A stretch of DNA of 64,000 nt from Parahoeflea halophila. Its GTDB lineage: Bacteria; Pseudomonadota; Alphaproteobacteria; Rhizobiales; Rhizobiaceae. The notes beneath the pieces are model-generated. The model was not told the origin of the DNA. It made no database searches and worked only from the letters and a program-made list of their open reading frames with translations. Of the stretch, positions 1 to 7,281 are shown piece by piece. The stretch is taken from NCBI RefSeq assembly GCF_900220985.1, contig NZ_OCPC01000006.1, forward strand, positions 79,256-143,255, written 5' to 3'. The translations under genes and the position numbers were made by a program. The number at the start of each line of letters is the position of its first letter. The stretch's first letter is position 1.

Positions 1-741
1 GACCATGTCGGGGTTGAAAGGCTTGGTGACGAGAAATGCCGGCTCCGGCTTCTCCCCGGTGAGCAGGCGTTCGGGGAACGCGGTAATGAAGATGACCGGC
101 AGCATTTCATCCTTAAGGATGTCGTTGACGGCATCGATTCCGGAACTGCCGTCGGCCAGTTGGATATCCGCGAGTACCATCTTCGGCTTGGTCTTCTTGT
201 AAAGCTCCACCGCTTCCTTGTGGGTCCGTGCAACGCCGGTTACCCGGTGTCCCAGCGCTTCGACCATATCCTCGATGTCCATGGCGATAAGCGGCTCGTC
301 CTCGATGATCATGATGTCGGTGGCCACCTGCCTGGAAATTTCCATCGCCGCAGTCTCAAGCAGCTTGTTGAAACTGGCCTCGTCAACATCAAGGATTTCA
401 GCGGCCTGACTGGGTCTGAAGCCTTCGACCGCGATAAGAAGAAAAGCCTTCCGGGCTTGAGGCGTCACTGCCTCGAGATTGTTGGCGGCTCTTTTTTCCC
501 AACTGAAGGGCGTCGGATTGTCAGGGATTGGAACCGAAAGCGTGTCAAAGAGTTGAGAGAACAGCCGGTACAGGGAAACCCGATCATCGGCAGTCTTGGG
601 AAAAATGCTCAGATCGGCAATCAAGGCCTCCAGCGTTGCTGCTACATAAGCGTCGCCTGAAGTCTGCGATCCGGTAACCGCACGCGAAAAGCGACGGAGA
701 TAAGGAAGGTGCGGCGCAATGCGCATGGACAGTGTCGTCAT
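1..741 (-). CDS. phyR: PhyR general stress response regulator (C-terminus outside window)
   Basis: PhyR is the anti-anti-sigma switch of the alphaproteobacterial general stress response. When phosphorylated, its sigma-like N-terminal domain captures NepR and frees EcfG. The 247 visible codons show that layout: an EcfG-like domain at about residues 1-135, then a receiver domain from about 142 with the acidic pocket (IIEDEP), the phospho-acceptor D192 in VLADIQ, and the late KPF lysine near the window edge. The family is about 260-270 residues, so only some 20 residues are missing. The ATG at 741 is the first in frame and sits about 44 bp from a perfect EcfG-type -10. It is divergent from nepR-ecfG, the usual layout. 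No histidine kinase is visible on this side. Confidence 0.95.
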   Translation of the reverse strand, partial: MTTLSMRIAPHLPYLRRFSRAVTGSQTSGDAYVAATLEALIADLSIFPKTADDRVSLYRLFSQLFDTLSVPIPDNPTPFSWEKRAANNLEAVTPQARKAFLLIAVEGFRPSQAAEILDVDEASFNKLLETAAMEISRQVATDIMIIEDEPLIAMDIEDMVEALGHRVTGVARTHKEAVELYKKTKPKMVLADIQLADGSSGIDAVNDILKDEMLPVIFITAFPERLLTGEKPEPAFLVTKPFNPDMV

Positions 742-784
742 TAGGTACCCCTTTGTGGTCCACTTGGCGTGGCAACGGACTCGA

Positions 785-809
785 AACGCATGAACCAAAA
801 AAAAGTTCC
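785..809 (-). promoter_or_regulatory. EcfG-type promoter of phyR
   Basis: Read on the minus strand this is GGAAC (809-805), 16 bases, then CGTT (788-785), an exact match to the alphaproteobacterial EcfG/SigT consensus GGAAC-N16/17-CGTT. It points to the phyR start at 741, consistent with positive autoregulation of the stress circuit. Its -35 element is one arm of a palindrome shared with the nepR promoter. Confidence 0.85.
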
Positions 810-830
810 AGCCTCTTGGAACTTTTTTTT
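797..830. repeat. Perfect 14-bp inverted repeat carrying two outward -35 elements
   Basis: The arms at 797-804/805-810 and 817-822/823-830 are perfect reverse complements: eight A, then GTTCCA, a 6-base spacer, TGGAAC, then eight T. Each arm holds one GGAAC element, so the divergent phyR and nepR promoters have their -35 boxes back to back about 8 bp apart. As RNA the same sequence would fold as a hairpin with a T tract on either strand, so it could also block read-through between the two units. Confidence 0.85.
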
Positions 831-842
831 GTGTGGCGCATT
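818..842 (+). promoter_or_regulatory. EcfG-type promoter of nepR-ecfG
   Basis: GGAAC at 818-822, 16 bases, then CATT at 839-842. This is one base off the CGTT -10 consensus, and it fits the relaxed Sinorhizobium RpoE2 form GGAAC-N18/19-TT. The nepR start lies about 40 bp downstream. Confidence 0.7.
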
Positions 843-882
843 CTGGGATATATGTGTGCATTCTGAAAGGGCTGGCAAGGGC

Positions 883-1080
883 ATGATTGATCGAGAAGAA
901 AAGAGCGAAACCTCCAGGGGAGGGCGGACATCTGATCTCGGACCCACAGACGCGATCGCTTCACAGCTGAAGCAGTTTTACACCTCCGTTGAAGAAGAGC
1001 CGATTCCCGATCGCCTTCTGGGCCTGCTTGACAAACTCGATCAAGCGGAACGCTCCGGCGGCACCAATGGAGCAAACTGA
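883..1080 (+). CDS. nepR: NepR anti-sigma factor
   Basis: A 65-residue anti-sigma factor that sequesters EcfG until phosphorylated PhyR binds it. The family core is visible: two amphipathic helices with IASQLKQFYTSVEEEPIPDR followed by LLGLLDKL. The reading frame stays open upstream to 769, but that part overlaps the promoter palindrome, so the ATG at 883 is taken as the start and gives the normal family length. The stop (1078-1080) lies just before the chosen ecfG start, so the two are probably translationally coupled. A functional homologue is expected to be co-transcribed with ecfG, as here. Confidence 0.92.
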   Translation: MIDREEKSETSRGGRTSDLGPTDAIASQLKQFYTSVEEEPIPDRLLGLLDKLDQAERSGGTNGAN

Positions 1081-1081
1081 G

Positions 1082-1666
1082 ATGGGTGCTCCTGAGACCA
1101 TCCCTACTGAAACTTTGACTGCATTTTCCTTCAAGCGCGAGATGCTCGCGGTCCTGCCAAGCCTGCGGGCTTTCGCTGTGTCGCTGGCGCGCCGTCACGA
1201 CAGGGCGGATGATCTGGTGCAGGAAACAGTCATGAAAGCGTGGGGCAAACAGGAAAGCTTCCAGCCGGGCACATCAATGCGGGCTTGGCTGTTCACCATC
1301 CTGCGCAACGAGTTCTACAGCCAGATGCGCCGCAAGGGCCGGGAGTTGCCGGATCCGGATGGGGTTTTCGCCGGCAATCTTGCGACCCATCCCGAGCAAT
1401 ACGGCAAGCTGGATCTCGCCGACTTCAAGAGCGCACTGGACTCTCTGCCGGACGATCAGCGCGAAGCCATTGTCCTGATCGGTGCGTCGGGCTTTTCCTA
1501 CGAGGAAGCGGCAGAGATCGCCGGCGTGGCGGTCGGCACGATCAAGAGCCGTGTCAATCGCGCCCGCGTGAAGCTGCAGGAGATCCTCACCATCGAGGGC
1601 GAGAGCGACTACGGTCCTGATGAAACCTCCCGGCCTCTCGTCAACAAGGCCTTTCCGGGCCGTTAG
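1082..1666 (+). CDS. ecfG: EcfG-family ECF sigma factor (general stress response)
   Basis: ECF sigma factor of 194 residues that directs RNA polymerase to GGAAC-type promoters. Region 2 is seen in RADDLVQETVMKAW and LFTILRNEFYSQMRRK; region 4 is the helix-turn-helix GFSYEEAAEIAGVAVGTI with KSRVNRAR. ATG 1082 is chosen because GGAG at 1069-1072 lies 9 bases upstream. ATG 1067, overlapping nepR by 14 bp, is the alternative. Further upstream extension to 989 runs inside nepR in another frame and is unlikely. It is regulated by NepR and PhyR and probably by its own promoter at 818-842. Confidence 0.95.
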   Translation: MGAPETIPTETLTAFSFKREMLAVLPSLRAFAVSLARRHDRADDLVQETVMKAWGKQESFQPGTSMRAWLFTILRNEFYSQMRRKGRELPDPDGVFAGNLATHPEQYGKLDLADFKSALDSLPDDQREAIVLIGASGFSYEEAAEIAGVAVGTIKSRVNRARVKLQEILTIEGESDYGPDETSRPLVNKAFPGR

Positions 1667-1740
1667 AACGGAAATCGCCGAACCGGCACCGGCGCCACGC
1701 GGGCAGGGTTGAGGTCGGTTGGACAGGGCAGGAACACAAC

Positions 1741-1775
1741 ACAATGCCCGCAACCGGCTGTGTGGCGGGCATTGT
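1741..1775 (+). terminator. Hairpin after ecfG
   Basis: Perfect 11-bp stem (1741-1751 with 1765-1775; ACAATGCCCGC / GCGGGCATTGT) and a 13-base loop, about 75 bases after the ecfG stop. It lacks a long T tract, so it is a weak intrinsic terminator or a 3-prime end stabiliser. Confidence 0.45.
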
Positions 1776-1932
1776 TGCTGTCGCGTGGGCGCGCGGTCAC
1801 CATGTCAACCGAAGCCTCGTTTTGCCGGAAGAGAGCGTTCGGCTGCGGCGCATCCTACCGTCGCGAACTTGTTTGCGGCAATCTATCGATGTGCCGTTTG
1901 CAGAGATGATTTTCATGAAGCTAGGTAAAGAG

Positions 1933-1966
1933 AAGCACGCCGGACACTTTGTTCCGGCGTGCTTTT
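1933..1966 (+). terminator. Rho-independent terminator between converging units
   Basis: Perfect 12-bp stem (1933-1944 with 1953-1964) with an 8-base loop, running into four T. It lies between the ecfG transcript and the end of the minus-strand small-protein operon (stop at 2003), so it can serve both directions. Confidence 0.75.
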
Positions 1967-2002
1967 CATGTTTTGATCACAGCTCGACGGGTGAGGGGGC
2001 GC

Positions 2003-2191
2003 TTACCTGTTGCCGAGGTCAATGTCAGCCGAGGCCGATTCGAGCCTCCTCAGCAGAGCAGCCGCATCTGCTTTCAGCTTTTCCAGCATTTCCTCGCGGG
2101 TTGGCTGGTCGTTGGCCGGCTTGATCTCGCAGCTCGCATTTGTGCTCACGCCGAGAACCTGGCCTGCGATCGTGGGGTTCATGCTGGACAT
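2003..2191 (-). CDS. Small hypothetical protein, second gene of EcfG-type operon
   Basis: A 62-residue soluble protein that I do not recognise. The N-terminal half is Ser/Asn/Thr-rich with one Cys; the second half (about 31-54, REEMLEKLKADAAALLRRLE) is a charged amphipathic helix likely to form a coiled coil. A good Shine-Dalgarno (GGAG, 6 bases before ATG 2191) supports translation. It follows the 64-aa membrane protein gene after only 39 bp on the same strand, so the two are probably co-transcribed from the EcfG-type promoter at 2545-2569. A general stress role is inference from that promoter. Confidence 0.65.
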   Translation of the reverse strand: MSSMNPTIAGQVLGVSTNASCEIKPANDQPTREEMLEKLKADAAALLRRLESASADIDLGNR

Positions 2192-2230
2192 CTTGGACTC
2201 CCTTTAAGCGCTAATTCTGCCGATTAGAAA

Positions 2231-2425
2231 TCAGGCGGTGCGCGTGCTACCCTTCGGGCCGGCCAGGAACCAGATGATCAGACCAACGACTGGCAGGACG
2301 ATGATCAGCACTGTCCACAAGGCCTTGGCGCCGGTGGAGGCGGAAGACTGGAAAATGCTGTAGATTGCCCAAACAACGGCGATGAGAAGGATGAGGCCCA
2401 GCAGGCCGCCGACTTCGATACCCAT
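2231..2425 (-). CDS. Small PLDc_N-type inner-membrane protein
   Basis: A 64-residue protein with two membrane segments, about residues 5-25 (GLLGLILLIAVVWAIYSIF) and 36-56 (LWTVLIIVLPVVGLIIWFLAG), ending in GPKGS plus a short tail. This matches the PLDc_N (phospholipase D N-terminal-like) family of two-helix proteins, which have no catalytic residues. ATG 2425 has AGGAG 7 bases upstream; longer readings in this frame lack such a site. It heads the small operon controlled by the EcfG-type promoter at 2545-2569. Membrane stress adaptation is a plausible but unproven role. Confidence 0.8.
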   Translation of the reverse strand: MGIEVGGLLGLILLIAVVWAIYSIFQSSASTGAKALWTVLIIVLPVVGLIIWFLAGPKGSTRTA

Positions 2426-2544
2426 TTCGTGCTCCTTGACTTGAGGCCTGGCACCACCTTCTCGAACCTGTTTGAAGCAGGCCACGGAAGAAGGAGTCAG
2501 GCGCCACTCTGGCACCGCAATCGCGCGGGCGCCTTCGCAAGTCC

Positions 2545-2569
2545 AACGCACTGATGCCACATTTGTTCC
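2545..2569 (-). promoter_or_regulatory. EcfG-type promoter of the small-protein operon
   Basis: On the minus strand: GGAAC (2569-2565), 16 bases, CGTT (2548-2545), an exact consensus match. It lies in the intergenic gap, downstream of the stop of the oxidoreductase gene, and points to the 64-aa protein gene starting at 2425, leaving a leader of roughly 110 bases. Confidence 0.8.
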
Positions 2570-2654
2570 CGCGCGGTTCCACCCCGGAGCGCCCCATGCG
2601 GTTACAGCTATGAAAGCGGGAGGAAGTCCGGTCGGCAGACCGCCCGGGAATGCC

Positions 2655-3833
2655 CTAGCCTTTGTTGTAATTGCCGAACTTGACCCAGGCGCCGCCACGC
2701 TTTGAGGAGTCGACGCAGGCCGTCACGAAGGCGACGCCCGCCAGGCCGTCTTCGATGCCGGGAAACACCACGCCTTCTGGCCGGGGGTTACCGTTGCGGT
2801 GGGCGATGATGGCCTCCGCGGCTTCCGAATAAATGTTGGCGAAGCCCTCGAGATAGCCTTCGGGGTGGCCGCCGGGGATGCGGCTGACGCGTCGGCCCGC
2901 TGCCGTGGCGGCGGCGCCGTTTCGGGTCAGCAGACGCTTGGGCTGGCCGAGCGGTGTATGCCAGAGATAGTTCGGATCCTCCTGTGCCCATTCGAGCCCA
3001 CCCTTCTCGCCGTAGATCCGCAGCTTCAGTGCGTTCTCGTTTCCGGGCGCCACCTGGGAACACCACAGCATGCCCTTGGCGCCGCTCGAAAATCGCATCA
3101 GCACATGGCCGTTGTCATCAAGCTGCCGGCCTTCGACGAAACTGTCGAGATCTGCGCAGAGCTCGGCCAGTTCCAGGCCGGAGACGAAGCTCGCGAGATT
3201 GAACGCATGCGTGCCGATGTCGCCGGTCGAGCCACCCAGGCCCGAGCGGGCAGGGTCGGTGCGCCATCCAGCCTGCTTCTGGCCGGTCTCCTCGAGATTT
3301 TCCGACAGCCAGTCCTGCGCATATTCGACCTGCACCAGCCGGATCCTGCCGAGCTCGCCGCTTGCGATCATCTCGCGCGCCTGACGGATCATCGGGTAGC
3401 CGGTGTAGTTGTGGGTCAGCACGAACAGCGCGCCGGAGGCCTCCGCCGCCTTCTTCAGCTTGCGTGCATCGGAAAGCGTAGAGGTCAGCGGCTTGTCGCA
3501 GATGACGTGGATACCGCGCTTGAGAAACTCCCGCGCCGCCGGGTAATGCAAGTGGTTCGGTGTAACGATCGCCACCGCCTCGATGCCGGTCTTGAGCCGC
3601 GCTTCGCGCTTGGCCATCTCGGCATAGTCACCATAGGCGCGATCCGCAGCCACACCCAGGTCTGCCGCCGAGGCTTTCGATTTTTCCGGTGTCGAGGAAA
3701 AAGCCCCGGCAAGCAGCTCGTAACGGTCATCGATGCGCGCGGCGATGCGGTGGACGCCGCCAATGAACGCATCACGGCCGCCGCCGACCATGCCAAGACG
3801 GATACGGCGCGGTTGGTTTGATAGGTCATTCAT
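2655..3833 (-). CDS. Gfo/Idh/MocA-family NAD(P)-dependent oxidoreductase
   Basis: A 392-residue sugar or cyclitol dehydrogenase. The Rossmann fold opens with LGMVGGGRDAFIGGVHR (about 13-30). The family motif E/DKP is seen as ICDKPLTSTL near residue 111, and the substrate domain has GGSTGDIGTHAFNLASF with the catalytic-type Asp/His pair. ATG 3833 starts just before the nucleotide-binding strand; upstream extension is unlike the family. It lies downstream of a TIM-barrel isomerase gene on the same strand, a pairing typical of inositol-like or hexose catabolic operons. The actual substrate cannot be read from sequence. Confidence 0.9.
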   Translation of the reverse strand: MNDLSNQPRRIRLGMVGGGRDAFIGGVHRIAARIDDRYELLAGAFSSTPEKSKASAADLGVAADRAYGDYAEMAKREARLKTGIEAVAIVTPNHLHYPAAREFLKRGIHVICDKPLTSTLSDARKLKKAAEASGALFVLTHNYTGYPMIRQAREMIASGELGRIRLVQVEYAQDWLSENLEETGQKQAGWRTDPARSGLGGSTGDIGTHAFNLASFVSGLELAELCADLDSFVEGRQLDDNGHVLMRFSSGAKGMLWCSQVAPGNENALKLRIYGEKGGLEWAQEDPNYLWHTPLGQPKRLLTRNGAAATAAGRRVSRIPGGHPEGYLEGFANIYSEAAEAIIAHRNGNPRPEGVVFPGIEDGLAGVAFVTACVDSSKRGGAWVKFGNYNKG

Positions 3834-4114
3834 AACGGTCTCCCATCGACGATGATGTTTGTGTAACGCAATGAGGCGGGGTGCCCTGGCTTTTTGACAC
3901 AAATTCCCCATCCCGGGTTCGCCAGCAGATGATCCGCCAGCTCATCCACGGTCCGGAAACAGATCCCGGTCCGGGATGTGTTGCGACCCAGGCCAGGAGG
4001 ACTGCAGCGATAGCCTTCCTGCCTCCCGAAGCGATCGAGCTTGGTTCCACCCCCGCGATTGAAATAGTGAGGCTCGAGACGACCGAACTTTCGGTCCTCC
4101 ACATCAACCCGCAT
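3833..4114 (-). CDS. Doubtful 93-codon ORF between the isomerase and oxidoreductase genes
   Basis: The frame runs from ATG 4114, which overlaps the isomerase stop as TGATG, to a stop at about 3830-3832. The translation is Arg/Gly-rich at first, then has one protein-like stretch (CFRTVDELADHLLANPGWGI). I recognise no family. It may be a small real gene, a decayed remnant or plain spacer between two co-transcribed genes. The TGATG junction is its only positive sign. Confidence 0.2.
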
Positions 4115-5169
4115 CAGCCGATTCCGAGCATGCGCCGGTTGGCGGCGTCATCGGTGCCGCCATCGGCAAAATCGTCAAATGCCCGTTCGGTGACGCGAAT
4201 GATGTGATCCTTGACGAATTGTGCGCCCTCGCGCGCGCCGTCTTCCGGATGCTTGAGGCAGCATTCCCATTCGACCACAGCCCAGCCGTCGAAATCATTG
4301 GCGGCCATCTTCGAGAAGATTGCACCGAAATCGATCTGCCCGTCGCCGAGCGAGCGGAACCGCCCGGCGCGATCGACCCAGGGCTGGTAGCCTGAATAGA
4401 CACCCTGCCGACCGGTCGGATTGAACTCCGCATCCTTGACGTGAAACATCCGGATCCGGTCCTTGTAGATGTCGATATTGTCGAGATAGTCCATGCACTG
4501 CAGCAGATAATGCGACGGATCATAGAGCATGTTGCAGCGGGCGTGGTTGCCGACACGCTCCAAGAACATTTCGAAGGTGACGCCGTCATGCAGGTCCTCG
4601 CCCGGGTGAATCTCGTAGCAGATGTCGACGCCGCACTCCGCGGCATGGTCGAGCAATGGCCGCCAGCGTTTCGCCAGTTCGTCAAAGGCGGTTTCCACCA
4701 GGCCCGCAGGCCGCTGCGGCCAGGGATAGAGATAGGGCCAGGCCAAGGCGCCTGAAAAGCTTGCCATCGCGCCGATGCCCATGTTCTTCGAGGCCGAAAG
4801 CGCCAGCCGCACCTGTTCGACCGCCCATTCTTGCCGCGCTTTCGGGTTGCCGCGCACTTCAGGCGCCGCAAACCCGTCAAAACCCTCGTCATAGGCCGGG
4901 TGCACGGCCACCAGCTGGCCTTGCAGATGCGACGACAGCTCGGTCACCTCGACGCCGTTCTCACGCGCCACACCCTGAAACTCGTCGCAGTAATCCTTGG
5001 ACGATGCCGCTTTCGCAAGATCGATCAGCCGCCCGTCCCAGCTTGGCACCTGCACCCCCTTGTAACCGCACTCGGCGGCCCATTTGGTGATCGCGTCCCA
5101 CGAATCGAACGGCGCCTCGTCACCGGCAAATTGTGCCAGAAACAGCCCCGGTCCCTTGATGGTTTTCAT
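4114..5169 (-). CDS. Sugar phosphate isomerase/epimerase (xylose isomerase-like TIM barrel)
   Basis: A 351-residue AP-endonuclease-2-type TIM barrel protein. Metal-site motifs of the family are visible: CYEIHPGEDLHDG around residue 185, LYDPSHYLLQ around 220, MFHVKDAEF around 248, and VVEWECC near 303, giving the Glu/His/Asp ligands. ATG 5169 is chosen over 5187 because AGGAGGAAGAG lies just upstream. With the downstream Gfo/Idh/MocA oxidoreductase it forms a probable two-gene catabolic operon for a hexose or cyclitol. Substrate unknown. Confidence 0.88.
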   Translation of the reverse strand: MKTIKGPGLFLAQFAGDEAPFDSWDAITKWAAECGYKGVQVPSWDGRLIDLAKAASSKDYCDEFQGVARENGVEVTELSSHLQGQLVAVHPAYDEGFDGFAAPEVRGNPKARQEWAVEQVRLALSASKNMGIGAMASFSGALAWPYLYPWPQRPAGLVETAFDELAKRWRPLLDHAAECGVDICYEIHPGEDLHDGVTFEMFLERVGNHARCNMLYDPSHYLLQCMDYLDNIDIYKDRIRMFHVKDAEFNPTGRQGVYSGYQPWVDRAGRFRSLGDGQIDFGAIFSKMAANDFDGWAVVEWECCLKHPEDGAREGAQFVKDHIIRVTERAFDDFADGGTDDAANRRMLGIG

Positions 5170-5630
5170 TGATCTCTTCCTCCTCATTTCAATTCGCGCC
5201 CGCCAGGCGGGGCGGGCAGCTCAGCATGGGGCTTGCACCCGTTGCCTTTGGTGTCGGGCTGCTCCACTGTTCGGCTCGTCTACGGGTTCCTTGATCCCCC
5301 TCCAGCCTGCTCGGTCATGCTCCTCATTGCCCCACATGCCATTTCGCGCGGGACTGTAGGCGCATTCTTAAATCGTTTGTATCCCTCCAGTACACTCCCT
5401 GCCGGTTTTCGGCAAAACCTTCGCGATCCTCGTCCGCATTGTTGGCCGGGTGCGGAGATTGCTTGCCGCCCGGACCGTGTTCCGATGACGCGCCACGGGA
5501 TCGTTTGACTTCGTGCACCAAGCTGTCAGTAGTACTGTTTGCAGTGCCCCAGTTCCAGATTTGGAATTCTACGCAGTTCCAGCTAGAGCAGGGCCGCGCT
5601 CAATGATCAGGTGAAAGACGGTAGCAAGGC
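5170..5630. other. Divergent intergenic region, isomerase operon / glycerate kinase
   Basis: No convincing gene in these 461 bases. It must hold the divergent promoters of the isomerase operon and the glycerate kinase gene. One symmetric element stands out, GGTTTT-CGGC-AAAACC at 5404-5419, which could be a repressor operator; the palindrome is only 6 bp per arm, so this is weak. No regulator gene lies beside it. Confidence 0.4.
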
Positions 5631-6908
5631 GTGATTGATCCCACCAAGAAACAGTTCCTGACCAAATTGTTCCACGCGGCCGTCGAGCGTGCCGATCCGT
5701 ATCGGGCGCTGCGCCAGGCCCTGCCGGCCAAACCTGCTGGCAGAACCGTGGTGATTGGAGCGGGCAAGGGAGCTGCACAACTCGCCGCAGCCTTCGAGGA
5801 CCTGTGGGAGGGGCCGCTCACCGGAACGGTTGTCACCCGCTATGGCTACGCTGCCCCGTGCAGGTCGATAAAGGTGCTGGAAGCCAGCCATCCGGTGCCG
5901 GACGAGGCGGGTCTCGACGCCGCGCAGGCCCTGTTCGACGAGGTGACCGGGCTGACGGAAGATGACCTCGTGGTGGCCCTGATCTGCGGCGGAGGCTCGG
6001 CCTTGCTGCCCGCACCGCCCGAGGGCCTGTCACTGGCCGACGAGCAGGAGCTCAATCAGGTGCTGCTTGCCTCTGGTGCGCCGATCGGGGTGATGAACGC
6101 GATCAGGAAACATGCAAGCCGGATCAAGGGCGGGCGACTTGCCGCCGCGGCCTGGCCGGCCCGGGTGGTCTCGCTGGTGGTCTCCGACGTGCCCGGTGAC
6201 GATCCCTGTCTGGTGGCCTCGGGGCCGACCGTGCCCGATGCGATTGGCATGGACCACGTCCGGGGCATGGTCGCCGCTTACAACATCGCGCTGCCCGACA
6301 AGGTTCGGCAGCATTTTGACAGCGGGCGGGACCTGCCACCGCGACCGGACGATAAGGTTTTCGCCCGCAACGAAGTCCATGTCATCGCGTCTGCCGCACT
6401 GTCGCTTGAAGCCGCCGCGCAGACCGCCCGGGACGCAGGTGTCGGCGCCGCCATCCTGTCCGACGCGATCGAGGGCGAAGCCCGCGACGTCGGTCTGGTA
6501 CACGCCGCGATTGCCCGGGAGGTGGCGGCCCGCGACCGCCCGTTCCCGAAGCCCGTCGTCATCCTGTCCGGCGGTGAAACCACTGTCACCCTGCGCACGA
6601 AGGGGAAAGGCGGGCGCAACACGGAATTTCTGCTGTCCGTGGCCTCTGCCATCGACGGCGTCGACGGCATTGCAGCGCTGGCCGCGGACACCGATGGCAT
6701 TGATGGTTCCGAGGACAATGCCGGTGCCTTTGCAGGAACCGGTACGGCCCGCGAGATGCGGGCGCAAGGGCTCGATCCCCTGGTCAGCCTGGCCGCGAAC
6801 GACGCCTGGTCGGCATTTGAAGCGATCGGGGAACTGTTTGTCACCGGGCCGACAGGCACCAATGTCAACGATTTCCGGGCAATTCTCGTCGGCGACCTGC
6901 CTCTGTGA
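5631..6908 (+). CDS. MOFRL-family glycerate 2-kinase / hydroxypyruvate reductase-like (TtuD type)
   Basis: A 425-residue protein of the DUF4147/MOFRL glycerate kinase family, often annotated ttuD in rhizobia; members phosphorylate D-glycerate to 2-phosphoglycerate. Family signatures include VVIGAGKGAAQLAAA (about 41-55), SHPVPDE near 87, ALICGGGSALLPAP around 121, SDVPGDDP around 189, and the C-terminal MOFRL part with LSGGETTV, KGGRNTEF and AADTDGIDGSEDNAGA. The start is GTG 5631 with only a weak AAGG upstream. It is divergent from the isomerase/oxidoreductase pair and could take glycerate arising from that or from tartrate or serine metabolism; this link is inference. Confidence 0.9.
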   Translation: MIDPTKKQFLTKLFHAAVERADPYRALRQALPAKPAGRTVVIGAGKGAAQLAAAFEDLWEGPLTGTVVTRYGYAAPCRSIKVLEASHPVPDEAGLDAAQALFDEVTGLTEDDLVVALICGGGSALLPAPPEGLSLADEQELNQVLLASGAPIGVMNAIRKHASRIKGGRLAAAAWPARVVSLVVSDVPGDDPCLVASGPTVPDAIGMDHVRGMVAAYNIALPDKVRQHFDSGRDLPPRPDDKVFARNEVHVIASAALSLEAAAQTARDAGVGAAILSDAIEGEARDVGLVHAAIAREVAARDRPFPKPVVILSGGETTVTLRTKGKGGRNTEFLLSVASAIDGVDGIAALAADTDGIDGSEDNAGAFAGTGTAREMRAQGLDPLVSLAANDAWSAFEAIGELFVTGPTGTNVNDFRAILVGDLPL

Positions 6909-6993
6909 AACTGGAGAGCGACGAAACGCTAGTCAGCGCCGGCACAGGCAAATTCGCGAATCGCTCACGGGCCGGAGGCCGGGAACAATGGTG

Positions 6994-7281
6994 TCAGGCT
7001 GCGGTATGAACCCTGTGCGAAATCTGGCTGCCGACATAGCTGCGCAACTGAACCAGTTCGTCGTCAAGCTTGGCGGCCTGCTCGAGCAGGTCGTAATCTG
7101 CGGGTTCCGAGGAAATTTCGCCATACAGGATGGCCGAGATTCGGCACATATTGTTCAGGCAACCGTAGATCACCTGTTTCTGACGGTTAGGAATGTTGCT
7201 GTCCTCGGCCATCCGGATAATTTCCGAAGCCTTGGATTCATAAATTGACTGCAGACTTGCGAGGCGATGCGAGGCTGTCAT
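6994..7281 (-). CDS. Hypothetical small helical protein
   Basis: A 95-residue soluble protein, unrecognised. It appears all-helical (SLQSIYESKASEIIRMAEDS, then NRQKQVIYGCLNNMCRISAIL, then LLEQAAKLDDELVQLRSYV), with two cysteines in the middle helix. AGGA about 9 bases before ATG 7281 supports translation. It stands alone, convergent with the glycerate kinase gene, preceded by a long gene-free region. The composition matches the rest of the genome, so it looks like a lineage-specific core gene rather than a recent import. Confidence 0.65.
   Translation of the reverse strand: MTASHRLASLQSIYESKASEIIRMAEDSNIPNRQKQVIYGCLNNMCRISAILYGEISSEPADYDLLEQAAKLDDELVQLRSYVGSQISHRVHTAA

Larger units (their letters stand above)
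1667..2002. other. Non-coding stretch downstream of ecfG
   Basis: Several overlapping frames are open here but none has a ribosome-binding site or protein-like composition. What stands out is two strong hairpins (1741-1775 and 1933-1966). The interval between them could carry a small RNA or just be a 3-prime UTR. I see no EcfG-type promoter inside it. Confidence 0.5.

Noticed and set aside
769-882. N-terminal extension of nepR
   Set aside because: It runs through the promoter palindrome and would make NepR far longer than its family; ATG 883 fits.
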